DNA from: Clostridium sp031626875
GTDB taxonomy: Bacteria > Bacillota > Clostridia > Clostridiales > Clostridiaceae
DNA length: 64,000 bases
Direction: 5' to 3'
Assembly: GCF_031626875.1 (NCBI RefSeq)
Contig: NZ_JANDMF010000001.1
Location: forward strand, 186,001-250,000
In this document: one piece after another, positions 1-7,505 of the stretch
Position numbering within the stretch: the stretch's first letter is position 1
How the letters are laid out: every line of letters starts with the position of its first letter
Notes under the pieces: generated by a model
Told to the model about the DNA's origin: nothing
The model's database searches: none
Seen by the model: the letters and a program-made list of their open reading frames with translations, nothing else
Program-made: the position numbers and the translations under genes

Positions 1-66
1 ATGCTTCATTTTTATTGACAGTTAATTCTTATGTCTATTTATTTTGTACTGTTTGTACATTTGCTT

Positions 67-612
67 TTATCTGTTTTCTGCTAGCTTTTCACCTTGTTTT
101 ATAGCTATATTTATAACATTAACCCAATCAGTAACTTTTGAAATCTCACCTCTATATAATTTACTTCTACTTTTAGTTGTAAGTATTTCAATATATGGTG
201 ATGATATATTATCTACTGTAATCCTAAAGCCAAACTTATGTACTTCTTCCTCTTCTTCACAGTCATCATGCCTAACTAGGTCATTGTAATTATCAGCAGT
301 AAATTCATCTTTTATTACTTCACATTTTACAATATCTGAATACTCATATGTAAAATCTCTTACAGGATTTGCATCATCTGGACTAATTCTTAAATCATGA
401 ATTCTTTTATTTTTATCATCTATAAAAAATATCCTTTTTCCATCACTAATAGATAAATCTAAACGTTTTGTTATGGTTATCCCTTTTTCATTAATATACT
501 CCTGTACTACATCTTTACCTATTTTTTCAGCATTAAAAGATCTCTTGATTTTCTTTATCAATATCCAAGCACAAAATCCTAAAATGACTAAAGCTATCAA
601 ATCTATCATCAT
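67..612 (-). CDS. hypothetical membrane-anchored protein
   Basis: I do not recognise this 181-residue protein. From the chosen start it opens with one hydrophobic segment (about residues 3-20) followed by a basic patch, so it is probably a single-pass protein with the rest in the cytoplasm. The remainder is charged and shows no catalytic motif I can name; a run of acidic residues lies near residue 118. The frame stays open 13 codons further upstream, but AGGAGG at 616-621 sits just before a double ATG (607-612), which decides the start. The gene has its own promoter and a perfect palindrome at the transcription start, so it looks like a single-gene unit. Function unknown. Confidence 0.6.
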   Translation of the reverse strand: MMIDLIALVILGFCAWILIKKIKRSFNAEKIGKDVVQEYINEKGITITKRLDLSISDGKRIFFIDDKNKRIHDLRISPDDANPVRDFTYEYSDIVKCEVIKDEFTADNYNDLVRHDDCEEEEEVHKFGFRITVDNISSPYIEILTTKSRSKLYRGEISKVTDWVNVINIAIKQGEKLAENR

Positions 613-620
613 AAACCTCC

Positions 621-640
621 TAACAAAATATATTTTGTTA
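621..640. promoter_or_regulatory. perfect 20-bp palindrome, putative operator
   Basis: TAACAAAATATATTTTGTTA is its own exact reverse complement. It lies between the -10 element (642-647) and the ribosome binding site of the gene ending at 67, so it covers the expected transcription start. That is the usual place for a repressor operator. It could also fold as a 5' hairpin in the mRNA. The cognate regulator is unknown. Confidence 0.5.
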
Positions 641-641
641 T

Positions 642-670
642 ATTGTACCATAATAAATCATTAAATGTAA
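642..670 (-). promoter_or_regulatory. sigma-A-type promoter of the first gene
   Basis: On the minus strand TTACAT (665-670) is followed after 17 bp by TACAAT (642-647), preceded by TG at the extended -10 position. Confidence 0.5.
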
Positions 671-700
671 TTCTTTTAATTTATGTATATATTAATCACA

Positions 701-755
701 ACATAAAAAATAAAGAACTATTTATAAGATTTTCACTCTTGATAATAGTTCTTTA
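701..755 (-). terminator. intrinsic terminator after threonine dehydratase
   Basis: A perfect 12-bp stem (711-722 with 744-755) is followed on the minus strand by a run of T (701-710). It lies just beyond the stop of the gene at 787-2007. Confidence 0.8.
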
Positions 756-786
756 GAGAATTTCAATTCTATATAAATAAATTACA

Positions 787-2007
787 TTATTGATAAACAA
801 CCTTTGGTTTAACAACTTTTGGATTATATCCATTTTTTATAAGCTCTTTAATAATAGCTTCTTTATGTTCATGTCCAAAGGTCTCCATAGTAATTTCAAG
901 TTCAACTGCACTATTTCTATTAATTGCAACAAATTGATTATGTTCAAGTTTAATAATATTCCCTTGACACTCTGCAATTACCTTTGAAACATTTGTTAAT
1001 TCTCCAGGTTTATCTGGTAATAAGATAGATAAAGTACAGATACGTTCCCTTTCAATAAGTCCATGCTGAACTAATGAAGCAAAAGTGATTATATCCATAT
1101 TGCCTCCACTTATTATAGATACAACCTTCTTATCTTTTACATCTAAATGCTTTAATGCAGCAACAGTTAATAATCCAGAGTTTTCAGCTAACATTTTGTG
1201 ATTTTCAAGCATATCTAAAAAAGCTCCAATTAACTCTGAATCATCTATTGTAATAATATCATCTATATTCTTTTGCACATATGGAAAAATTTTGGCTCCT
1301 GGTGTTTTAACAGCAGTACCATCAGCTATAGTATCAACAGTACTTAAGGTGGTAACTTCCCCACTTTTCAAAGAAACTTGCATACAATTAGCACCAGTTG
1401 GTTCTACTCCTATAACTTTAATGCTAGGATTAAGAAGTTTAGCTAATGTGGAAACACCAGCTGCAAGACCACCTCCTCCTATAGGCACTAAAATAATATC
1501 TACAGTTGGAAGTTCTTTTATAATCTCCATAGCTATAGACCCTTGCCCAGTTGCTACATCAGTATCATCAAACGGATGAATAAAAGTATAACCATTCTTT
1601 TCAGCTAGCTCTAAGGCATGATTATAAGCATCATCATAAACATCTCCATGCAAAATAACCTCAGCACCATAGGCTTTAGTACGATTTACTTTTGTAAGAG
1701 GTGTAGTAGTTGGCATAACTATTACTGCTTTTGTATTATATTCTTTAACAGAATAAGCCACTCCTTGAGCATGATTACCTGCTGAAGCTGTTATAATCCC
1801 CTTTTTTCTTTCTTCTTCTGTAAGAGTGCTAATTTTATAGTATGCACCTCTTATTTTATAAGCTCCTGTCTTTTGCATATTTTCTGGTTTAAAATAAACT
1901 TTGTTACCTGTTATATCTGAATAATAATCGCTGTAAACCAATTTGGTCTTTAGTATTACTTTTTGTACTATTTCATATGCTTCTTCAAATTTATCTAATG
2001 TCATCAT
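787..2007 (-). CDS. ilvA: threonine dehydratase with C-terminal ACT domain
   Basis: This PLP-dependent enzyme deaminates L-threonine (and often serine) to 2-oxobutyrate and ammonia in the cytoplasm. The 406 residues form a fold-type II PLP domain (about 1-320). The Schiff-base lysine is Lys51 in KTGAYKIRGA, SAGNHAQG at about 75-82 forms the substrate loop, and the glycine-rich phosphate loop GGGGL is at 177-181. A single ACT domain (about 325-402, LPDKPGEL) follows. One C-terminal ACT domain of this kind is typical of the short clostridial form and differs from the two-domain E. coli IlvA, so the role may be catabolic (tdcB-like) or biosynthetic. No branched-chain genes are adjacent and no T-box leader is visible. 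RBS AAAGGAG precedes the ATG; a perfect terminator follows. Confidence 0.88.
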   Translation of the reverse strand: MMTLDKFEEAYEIVQKVILKTKLVYSDYYSDITGNKVYFKPENMQKTGAYKIRGAYYKISTLTEEERKKGIITASAGNHAQGVAYSVKEYNTKAVIVMPTTTPLTKVNRTKAYGAEVILHGDVYDDAYNHALELAEKNGYTFIHPFDDTDVATGQGSIAMEIIKELPTVDIILVPIGGGGLAAGVSTLAKLLNPSIKVIGVEPTGANCMQVSLKSGEVTTLSTVDTIADGTAVKTPGAKIFPYVQKNIDDIITIDDSELIGAFLDMLENHKMLAENSGLLTVAALKHLDVKDKKVVSIISGGNMDIITFASLVQHGLIERERICTLSILLPDKPGELTNVSKVIAECQGNIIKLEHNQFVAINRNSAVELEITMETFGHEHKEAIIKELIKNGYNPKVVKPKVVYQ

Positions 2008-2210
2008 TTTTTTAATATCTCCTTTAGCCCCTATATTGTTTTTTATTATATTATTTGTTGTATATTGACTATTTTATCATAAATTTTTAACTTGTTAAAA
2101 TCGCTTAATTAATTCTATATAAAATTAATTTATAACATACTTTTCCTTAATAAAAAATTGCTAAGTCATTCTCAAAAACCTCTACTACATAATTAATTTA
2201 CTATATAACG

Positions 2211-2245
2211 AAACTGAAAGCCAGATAAAATCTGACTTTCAGTTT
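2211..2245 (-). terminator. hairpin between hydrolase and threonine dehydratase genes
   Basis: Two 15-base arms (2211-2225 and 2231-2245) pair fully in minus-strand RNA, with one G-U pair; the plus-strand RNA would carry a C-A mismatch. This favours minus-strand use, though the following T-run is poor on that strand. Nothing else was recognised between 2008 and 2299. Confidence 0.45.
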
Positions 2246-2299
2246 AATTTTTTTATACTTTCTATACCTTTAAAAAATAACAATTTTACTAAAAAATAT

Positions 2300-3067
2300 C
2301 TACATAAATTTCATTTTTGTTACAATAAAATCAACCGCTATTGTCACAGCTTTATCTAAATTATAATCAAAAGTGTGATTTTCATTTTCAAGTAAATGCA
2401 ACTCACTATGAGCATATGTTCCATAATATTTTTTTGATGCAGAATAACTAACAACTTTATCAGCTTTTCCATGTATAAGACATACTGGACCATTATATTG
2501 ACTTGAAACCTCATAAATTGGCAAATGCTGTGCTACACGAAAATATTGATCTCTTAAACGATTATTATAAAATCTAATATCTATATATTTAGGTATATGT
2601 TTAGGATCATAGCTCACGTCCATAATTCTACCTTTTAATGCATCATCCCTTAGAGTTGCTGCTGGTGCCATCTGTACTAAACAAGTAATTTCATCAGGAT
2701 AATATCCTGCTGTCATTCCTGCAACAACTCCTCCTTGAGAATGACCTAATATACTAATACTCTCAACAAAATCAAGTTGTCTAACATAACGTAAAATTTC
2801 CCCTGCATCCTCTATTTCATTTGTAACCGTCATATCTTCAAATAGTCCTTCACTATCTCCATGTCCATTAAAGTCAAACCTAACAGAAGCAATACCATTT
2901 TCTAATAATTTTTCTGTAATCCTTACAAGCAATTTGTTATTACGGTTTGAAGTAAATCCATGCATAATAATAACAATAGGACATTTTTCATTTTCTCTAA
3001 GTTTAGGAACTTCAATAGTTCCTACTAAATCTAATCCTGCTCTTTTAACTTTTACAGTTTTTTTCAT
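2300..3067 (-). CDS. alpha/beta hydrolase, cinnamoyl (feruloyl) esterase-like
   Basis: This 255-residue serine hydrolase has a complete triad: Ser110 in GHSQGG, Asp203 in GKADKVV and His231 in ENHTFD. The oxyanion motif HGF is at about 36-38. The GHSQGG nucleophile elbow, the total length and the triad spacing resemble the bacterial cinnamoyl esterases Est1E of Butyrivibrio and LJ0536 of Lactobacillus johnsonii, which release ferulate from arabinoxylan side chains. There is no signal peptide, so it would act inside the cell on imported feruloylated oligosaccharides. The arabinose and xylan genes nearby fit this role but do not prove it. Some homologues are general carboxylesterases. It appears to be transcribed alone. 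Confidence 0.7.
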   Translation of the reverse strand: MKKTVKVKRAGLDLVGTIEVPKLRENEKCPIVIIMHGFTSNRNNKLLVRITEKLLENGIASVRFDFNGHGDSEGLFEDMTVTNEIEDAGEILRYVRQLDFVESISILGHSQGGVVAGMTAGYYPDEITCLVQMAPAATLRDDALKGRIMDVSYDPKHIPKYIDIRFYNNRLRDQYFRVAQHLPIYEVSSQYNGPVCLIHGKADKVVSYSASKKYYGTYAHSELHLLENENHTFDYNLDKAVTIAVDFIVTKMKFM

Positions 3068-3159
3068 ATTTAATGCTCCTCTATTTCTTATATATAAATT
3101 GCAAATTATTTTCTACATTGCCATATAGTCTATATATTATCTGAAATTGATGTTTAATT

Positions 3160-5091
3160 TTATGATAATTCAAATGCTCCAGTATATAATTGATAGTACT
3201 TTCCTCTTTGTTCAATTAAATCATCATGATTTCCTCTTTCAATGATTCTACCTTGTTCTAGAACCATAATTACATCAGAATTCTTAATTGTTGAAAGTCT
3301 ATGTGCAATTACAAACACCGTTCTTCCATGCATAAGTTTATCCATACCATCTTGAACAATTTTCTCTGTTCTTGTATCAATACTAGATGTAGCTTCATCA
3401 AGTATTAAAACAGGAGGATCTGCTATAGCTGCTCTAGCTATTGTTAATAGTTGTCTTTGTCCTTGTGATAGATTTCCTCCATCACCTGTAAGTATGGTGT
3501 CATATCCCTTTGGTAAGTGTTTTATAAATTGATGAGCATTTGCAAGTTTTGCTGCTTCAACTACTTCTTCATCTGTTGCATCTAATTTACCATACCTGAT
3601 ATTATCAGCAACTGTCCCTGTAAATAGATGAGCATCTTGAAGTACTATTCCTAGAGAACTTCTTAAATCATCTTTTTTAATCTTATTAATATTTATTCCA
3701 TCATATCTTATCTTACCATCTTGAATATCATAGAAACGATTGATTAAGTTAGTAATGGTTGTCTTTCCTGCACCTGTAGATCCAACAAAAGCTATCTTTT
3801 GGCCTGGTTTTGCATAAAGTTTTATATTGTGAAGTATGATTTTTTCATCATTATATCCAAAATCAACATCATCAAATACTACTTCACCAAGTAATTTAGT
3901 AAAGTCAATAGTACCATCTTCATGTGGATGCTTCCATGCCCAAGTCCCTGTACGTTTTTTAGATTCTAACAATTCACCTGACTCATTTTCTTTTACATTA
4001 ACTAAAGTTACATAACCTTCATCCATTTCTTTTTCTTCATCAAGAAGCTTAAATATACGTTCTGCTCCTGCTAAAGCCATAATAACAAAGTTAAATTGTT
4101 GTGACATTTGATTTATAGTTTGGCTAAAAGTTCTTGTTAATTGTAAAAATGATGCTAATGCTCCAAGAGTTAATGTTCCAACTCCACTTATGGCTATCAT
4201 TGCTCCAACTATTGCAACAAGCACATAGTTTATATATCCTATATTTCCCATAATAGGCATCAATATATTAGCATACTTATTAGCATTATTTGCACTATTC
4301 ATAAGCATATTATTCAGCTTATCAAAATTATCTTTTGCTTCTTCTTCATGACAAAATACTTTTACAATCTTTTGTCCTTCCATCATTTCTTCTATATAAC
4401 CATTTACTGCACCTAAATCTTTTTGTTGAAGACCAAAATATTTACCACTTTTTGCCCCAATTGATTTGGTTACAAAAAACATTAAGATTAGAATTATTAT
4501 TTCTATCCCTACTAATGGTAAACTTAAAAATATCATAGAAACAAATATACTAATAACAGTTACAGCAGCTGATAATAATTGTGGTATTCCTTGACTTATC
4601 ATTTGTCTTAATGCATCTGTATCGTTTGTATAAAGACTCATTATATCCCCATGAGCATGTGTATCAAAATACTTTATTGGTAGTGTTTCCATATGAGAAA
4701 ACATATTATCTCTTATTCTCTTAAGAGACCCTTGGGATATAATAATCATAATTCGGCTATAAGCATAAGTTGATAACACTCCAACATAATAAACACAAGC
4801 CATGGTAGCTATCATTTTTAATAAAGGTCCAAAATCAGGTGATGCTTGACCTAAAAGTGGTGTTATATAATCATCTATTAAATTTCTCAAAAACAATGTA
4901 CCTATAACATTTGCAAGAGAACTTATAATTATCATTATAAACACAATAAAAAATAATGCTTTATATTCTTTAAGAACATAAACTAATAATCTTTTCAATA
5001 CCTTTAAAGAATTTTTACTAGCTTTTACATGTTTACGAGGGCCACCACGTCCATTAATTTCTCTAGGTTTTGCTGTATTATTTTGACTCAA
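3160..5091 (-). CDS. ABC exporter half-transporter, catalytic subunit (TM288/YheH type)
   Basis: This 643-residue half-transporter has a six-helix membrane domain (about 45-340) and one nucleotide-binding domain (about 400-640). It carries Walker A GSTGAGKTT, signature LSQGQ, and Walker B LILDEATSSID with the catalytic glutamate intact. A charged linker of about 40 residues between the two domains, including TWAWKHPHEDG, is typical of the YheH/LmrD/TM288 side of heterodimeric exporters. Its start overlaps the end of the upstream partner gene by 14 bases, so the two are translated together. It probably exports drugs or lipophilic compounds under control of the MarR protein encoded upstream. 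The true substrate cannot be read from sequence. Confidence 0.85.
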   Translation of the reverse strand: MSQNNTAKPREINGRGGPRKHVKASKNSLKVLKRLLVYVLKEYKALFFIVFIMIIISSLANVIGTLFLRNLIDDYITPLLGQASPDFGPLLKMIATMACVYYVGVLSTYAYSRIMIIISQGSLKRIRDNMFSHMETLPIKYFDTHAHGDIMSLYTNDTDALRQMISQGIPQLLSAAVTVISIFVSMIFLSLPLVGIEIIILILMFFVTKSIGAKSGKYFGLQQKDLGAVNGYIEEMMEGQKIVKVFCHEEEAKDNFDKLNNMLMNSANNANKYANILMPIMGNIGYINYVLVAIVGAMIAISGVGTLTLGALASFLQLTRTFSQTINQMSQQFNFVIMALAGAERIFKLLDEEKEMDEGYVTLVNVKENESGELLESKKRTGTWAWKHPHEDGTIDFTKLLGEVVFDDVDFGYNDEKIILHNIKLYAKPGQKIAFVGSTGAGKTTITNLINRFYDIQDGKIRYDGININKIKKDDLRSSLGIVLQDAHLFTGTVADNIRYGKLDATDEEVVEAAKLANAHQFIKHLPKGYDTILTGDGGNLSQGQRQLLTIARAAIADPPVLILDEATSSIDTRTEKIVQDGMDKLMHGRTVFVIAHRLSTIKNSDVIMVLEQGRIIERGNHDDLIEQRGKYYQLYTGAFELS

Positions 5092-6817
5092 CTTTATCAG
5101 CTCCTTTCACTTGTGATTCATAAACTTCTCTATATATTGAATTTGTTCTCAATAATTCCTCATGAGTTCCAAATCCATCTATCTTACCATCATCTAATAC
5201 TATAATCTTATCTGCATCTTCAACTGAAGAAATACGTTGAGCTATTATAATTTTTGTTGTATCTGGTATTGATTCTTTAAATGCTTTTCTAATCAATGCA
5301 TCAGTCTTTGTATCAACAGCACTAGTTGAATCATCTAATATTAATATCTTAGGTTTTTTTAGAAGTGCTCTTGCAATACATAGTCTTTGTTTTTGTCCTC
5401 CAGACACATTTGTTCCACCTTGTTCTATAAATGTATCATATTTATGAGGAAGAGTTTCTATAAATTCTTCTGCTTGGGCTTGTCTGCAAGCAGCGATTAG
5501 TTCTTCATCTGTTGCATTTTTATTTCCCCATCTTAAATTTTCTTTTATTGTTCCAGAAAATAATACATTCTTTTGTAATACCATTGAAACTTCATCTCTA
5601 AGGGTCTCTATATCATAATCTCTAACATCTATCCCAGAAACCTGAACAGAACCTTCTGTAACATCATATAATCTTGGAATAAGTTGAACAAAAGTAGATT
5701 TTGAACTACCAGTTCCTCCTATAATCCCTATAGTTTCTCCTGAATTTATTTTTATGTTTATATTTTCTAATGTTAGATTGTCCTTATCTTTTGCATAACT
5801 AAAACTAACTTGGTTAAATGAAATAGATCCATCTTTAATTTCATAAATTGGACTTTCCCCATTTGTTAAATCACTTTTTTCATCTAAAACTTCTACAATT
5901 CTTTCTGCTGATGACTTTGCCATAATTACCATTACAAATACCATGGAGATAATCATAAGGCTCATTAGAATATTTGTTGTATAAGTAAATAAACTCATAA
6001 GTTCACCAGTTGTCATAGAATTAGATACAATATTTTTAGCTCCAAGCCAAGATAAAAGTAAAATACATGTATAAACAGCAAATTGCATTGCTGGTCCATT
6101 TACAATTATTAATTTTTCTGCTCTTATGAAAAATTTATATAAAACCTCTGAAGCCTTATAAAATTTATTTGTTTCATGTTCTTCTTTTACATAAGCTTTT
6201 ACAGCTCTAATAGCAGTTAAATTTTCTTGTACACTTGCATTTAAATCATCATATTTTTTAAACACTTCCATAAAATATGGATGAGCTTTAGTCATAATAA
6301 AATATAATATAACGCCTAAAAATACTATCGCTCCTAAGAATATTGAAGACATTTTTGCATTAATATAAAAACTCATTGCCATAGCTGAAATCAACATAAA
6401 TGGTGCTCTAACCAATATTCTAATTATCATTTGAAAAGCATTTTGTACATTAGTTACATCTGTGGTAAGTCTTGTTATAAGTCCAGCTGTAGAATACTTA
6501 TCTATATTTGAAAAAGAGAAATTTTGTATATTATAGTACATTCCTTTTCTTAAGTTTCTTGCAAAACCTGTTGACGCACTAGCTGCATGTTTTCCTGATA
6601 GTGCACCACAAGTAAGTGATATAAATGATACCATTAACATCACTAAACCAATGATACATACATACTTCATATCACCTTTTCCTATTCCATTATCAATAAT
6701 CCATGCCATTAATAGTGGTATAACTGTCTCCATTATTGCTTCTAATGCAACATAAATAGGAGTTATAATGGCATCTTTTTTGAATTCTGCTACATAATTA
6801 ACTAATTTTTTTATCAT
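5078..6817 (-). CDS. ABC exporter half-transporter, degenerate-site subunit (TM287/YheI type)
   Basis: This 579-residue half-transporter has an N-terminal membrane domain (about 15-305) and a nucleotide-binding domain with Walker A GGTGSSKST, signature VSGGQ and Walker B ILILDDSTSAVD. The catalytic glutamate of Walker B is replaced by aspartate, as in the degenerate site of heterodimeric exporters such as TM287 or BmrC, while the partner keeps glutamate. The frame runs 19 codons further upstream, but AAGGAGG at 6823-6829 places the start at the ATG at 6815-6817. A MarR operator lies directly upstream of this ribosome binding site. Confidence 0.85.
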   Translation of the reverse strand: MIKKLVNYVAEFKKDAIITPIYVALEAIMETVIPLLMAWIIDNGIGKGDMKYVCIIGLVMLMVSFISLTCGALSGKHAASASTGFARNLRKGMYYNIQNFSFSNIDKYSTAGLITRLTTDVTNVQNAFQMIIRILVRAPFMLISAMAMSFYINAKMSSIFLGAIVFLGVILYFIMTKAHPYFMEVFKKYDDLNASVQENLTAIRAVKAYVKEEHETNKFYKASEVLYKFFIRAEKLIIVNGPAMQFAVYTCILLLSWLGAKNIVSNSMTTGELMSLFTYTTNILMSLMIISMVFVMVIMAKSSAERIVEVLDEKSDLTNGESPIYEIKDGSISFNQVSFSYAKDKDNLTLENINIKINSGETIGIIGGTGSSKSTFVQLIPRLYDVTEGSVQVSGIDVRDYDIETLRDEVSMVLQKNVLFSGTIKENLRWGNKNATDEELIAACRQAQAEEFIETLPHKYDTFIEQGGTNVSGGQKQRLCIARALLKKPKILILDDSTSAVDTKTDALIRKAFKESIPDTTKIIIAQRISSVEDADKIIVLDDGKIDGFGTHEELLRTNSIYREVYESQVKGADKVESK

Positions 6818-6830
6818 AATTTTCCTCCTT

Positions 6831-6850
6831 TTTGTTAGACTTCTAACTAA
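6831..6850. promoter_or_regulatory. putative MarR operator between marR and the exporter genes
   Basis: This 20-bp stretch contains GTTAGA-CT-TCTAAC (6834-6847), identical over all 20 bases to the copy at 7324-7343 next to the marR promoter. It lies between the marR terminator and the exporter ribosome binding site. Finding it twice, only around this regulator and its target, supports it as the binding site of the encoded MarR protein. Confidence 0.7.
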
Positions 6851-6860
6851 TAATTTTTCA

Positions 6861-6892
6861 AAAAAAAATTGCATCTAATCCGCAATTTTTTT
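6861..6892 (-). terminator. terminator-like hairpin at the marR stop codon
   Basis: The arms 6861-6872 (A8 then TTGC) and 6882-6892 (GCAA then T7) pair around the marR stop codon at 6875-6877. On the minus strand the stem runs into a T-tract. The stem is AT-rich, so read-through into the exporter genes is plausible. Confidence 0.5.
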
Positions 6893-7306
6893 AGATAATC
6901 TATCAATTAAATTAAGTAATAATTTTTCTTCATCATCACTTAATTCATCTTTTAGCGACTTCTCAATCTCCATAATGATATTAATCACACTTTCATGAAT
7001 TTCCATACCTTTTTTTGTAACCACTATCTTCTTAAGCCTTGCATCTTTTGAAACACTTATTCTCTCTATAAGCCCATTCTTTTCCATAAGTTGAAGTACA
7101 CTAGTTACAGAAGAACGTCTAATATCCAACTCCTCTTCTATATCTTTTTGAAATGTTTCCATTTCCTTTGACTTTTTATAATGTATGAAACCAAGTATTC
7201 TACCTTGAACACTTGTTATCCCATATTGAGTAGTTTCTTTATCTATTCTTCTATGGATTCTTTTGGCTAATATATTTATTTTTTTCCCAATAAGCAACTC
7301 ATCCAT
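6875..7306 (-). CDS. MarR-family transcriptional regulator
   Basis: This 143-residue winged-helix protein has the MarR layout: an N-terminal dimerisation helix, a helix-turn-helix at about 55-80 (DIRRSSVTSVLQLMEKNGLI), a wing with SKDARLKKI, then TKKGMEIHE and C-terminal dimerisation helices. It lies just upstream of a two-gene ABC exporter. Identical palindromes lie over its own transcription start and before the exporter genes, so it most likely represses both and releases them when it binds an exported ligand. RBS quality is modest. Confidence 0.85.
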   Translation of the reverse strand: MDELLIGKKINILAKRIHRRIDKETTQYGITSVQGRILGFIHYKKSKEMETFQKDIEEELDIRRSSVTSVLQLMEKNGLIERISVSKDARLKKIVVTKKGMEIHESVINIIMEIEKSLKDELSDDEEKLLLNLIDRLSKKIAD

Positions 7307-7323
7307 CTTTGTACCCCTATTTT

Positions 7324-7343
7324 TTTGTTAGACTTCTAACTAA
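7324..7343. promoter_or_regulatory. putative MarR operator at the marR promoter
   Basis: GTTAGA-CT-TCTAAC (7327-7340) lies immediately downstream of the marR -10 element and covers the expected start point. This is the second copy of the 20-bp site at 6831-6850; the centres are 493 bp apart. Confidence 0.75.
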
Positions 7344-7371
7344 TTTTAGTTTTATTTTTTTTATTTGTCAA
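7343..7371 (-). promoter_or_regulatory. marR promoter
   Basis: On the minus strand TTGACA (7366-7371), a 17-bp spacer and TAAAAT (7343-7348) give a near-consensus sigma-A promoter. The palindromic operator begins at its downstream edge. Confidence 0.75.
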
Positions 7372-7390
7372 GAGTTATAAAATAAAAAAA

Positions 7391-7466
7391 TAGAGACAAA
7401 CTTCACATTTTGTTGTACAAATTAATTAAAAAAATAACTAAACAACAGAGTGAAGTATATGTCTCA
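7391..7466 (-). terminator. terminator after the GPH symporter
   Basis: A long imperfect stem pairs GAGACA and ACTTCAC (7393-7407) with GTGAAGT and TGTCTC (7450-7464). On the minus strand it is followed by a strong T-run. It closes the xylan gene cluster. Confidence 0.65.
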
Positions 7467-7505
7467 TAAAAATATTTAACAGATTTTAGATTACCTTTAC
7501 ATTGA

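Noticed and set aside
1292..1579. Plus-strand open frame opposite the threonine dehydratase gene
   Set aside because: It is a shadow of a strongly supported gene on the other strand, with no ribosome binding site or recognisable product.
2008..2299. Possible T-box or other leader riboswitch before threonine dehydratase
   Set aside because: No T-box-like conserved core or antiterminator was found; only a simple hairpin near the upstream gene's end is visible.
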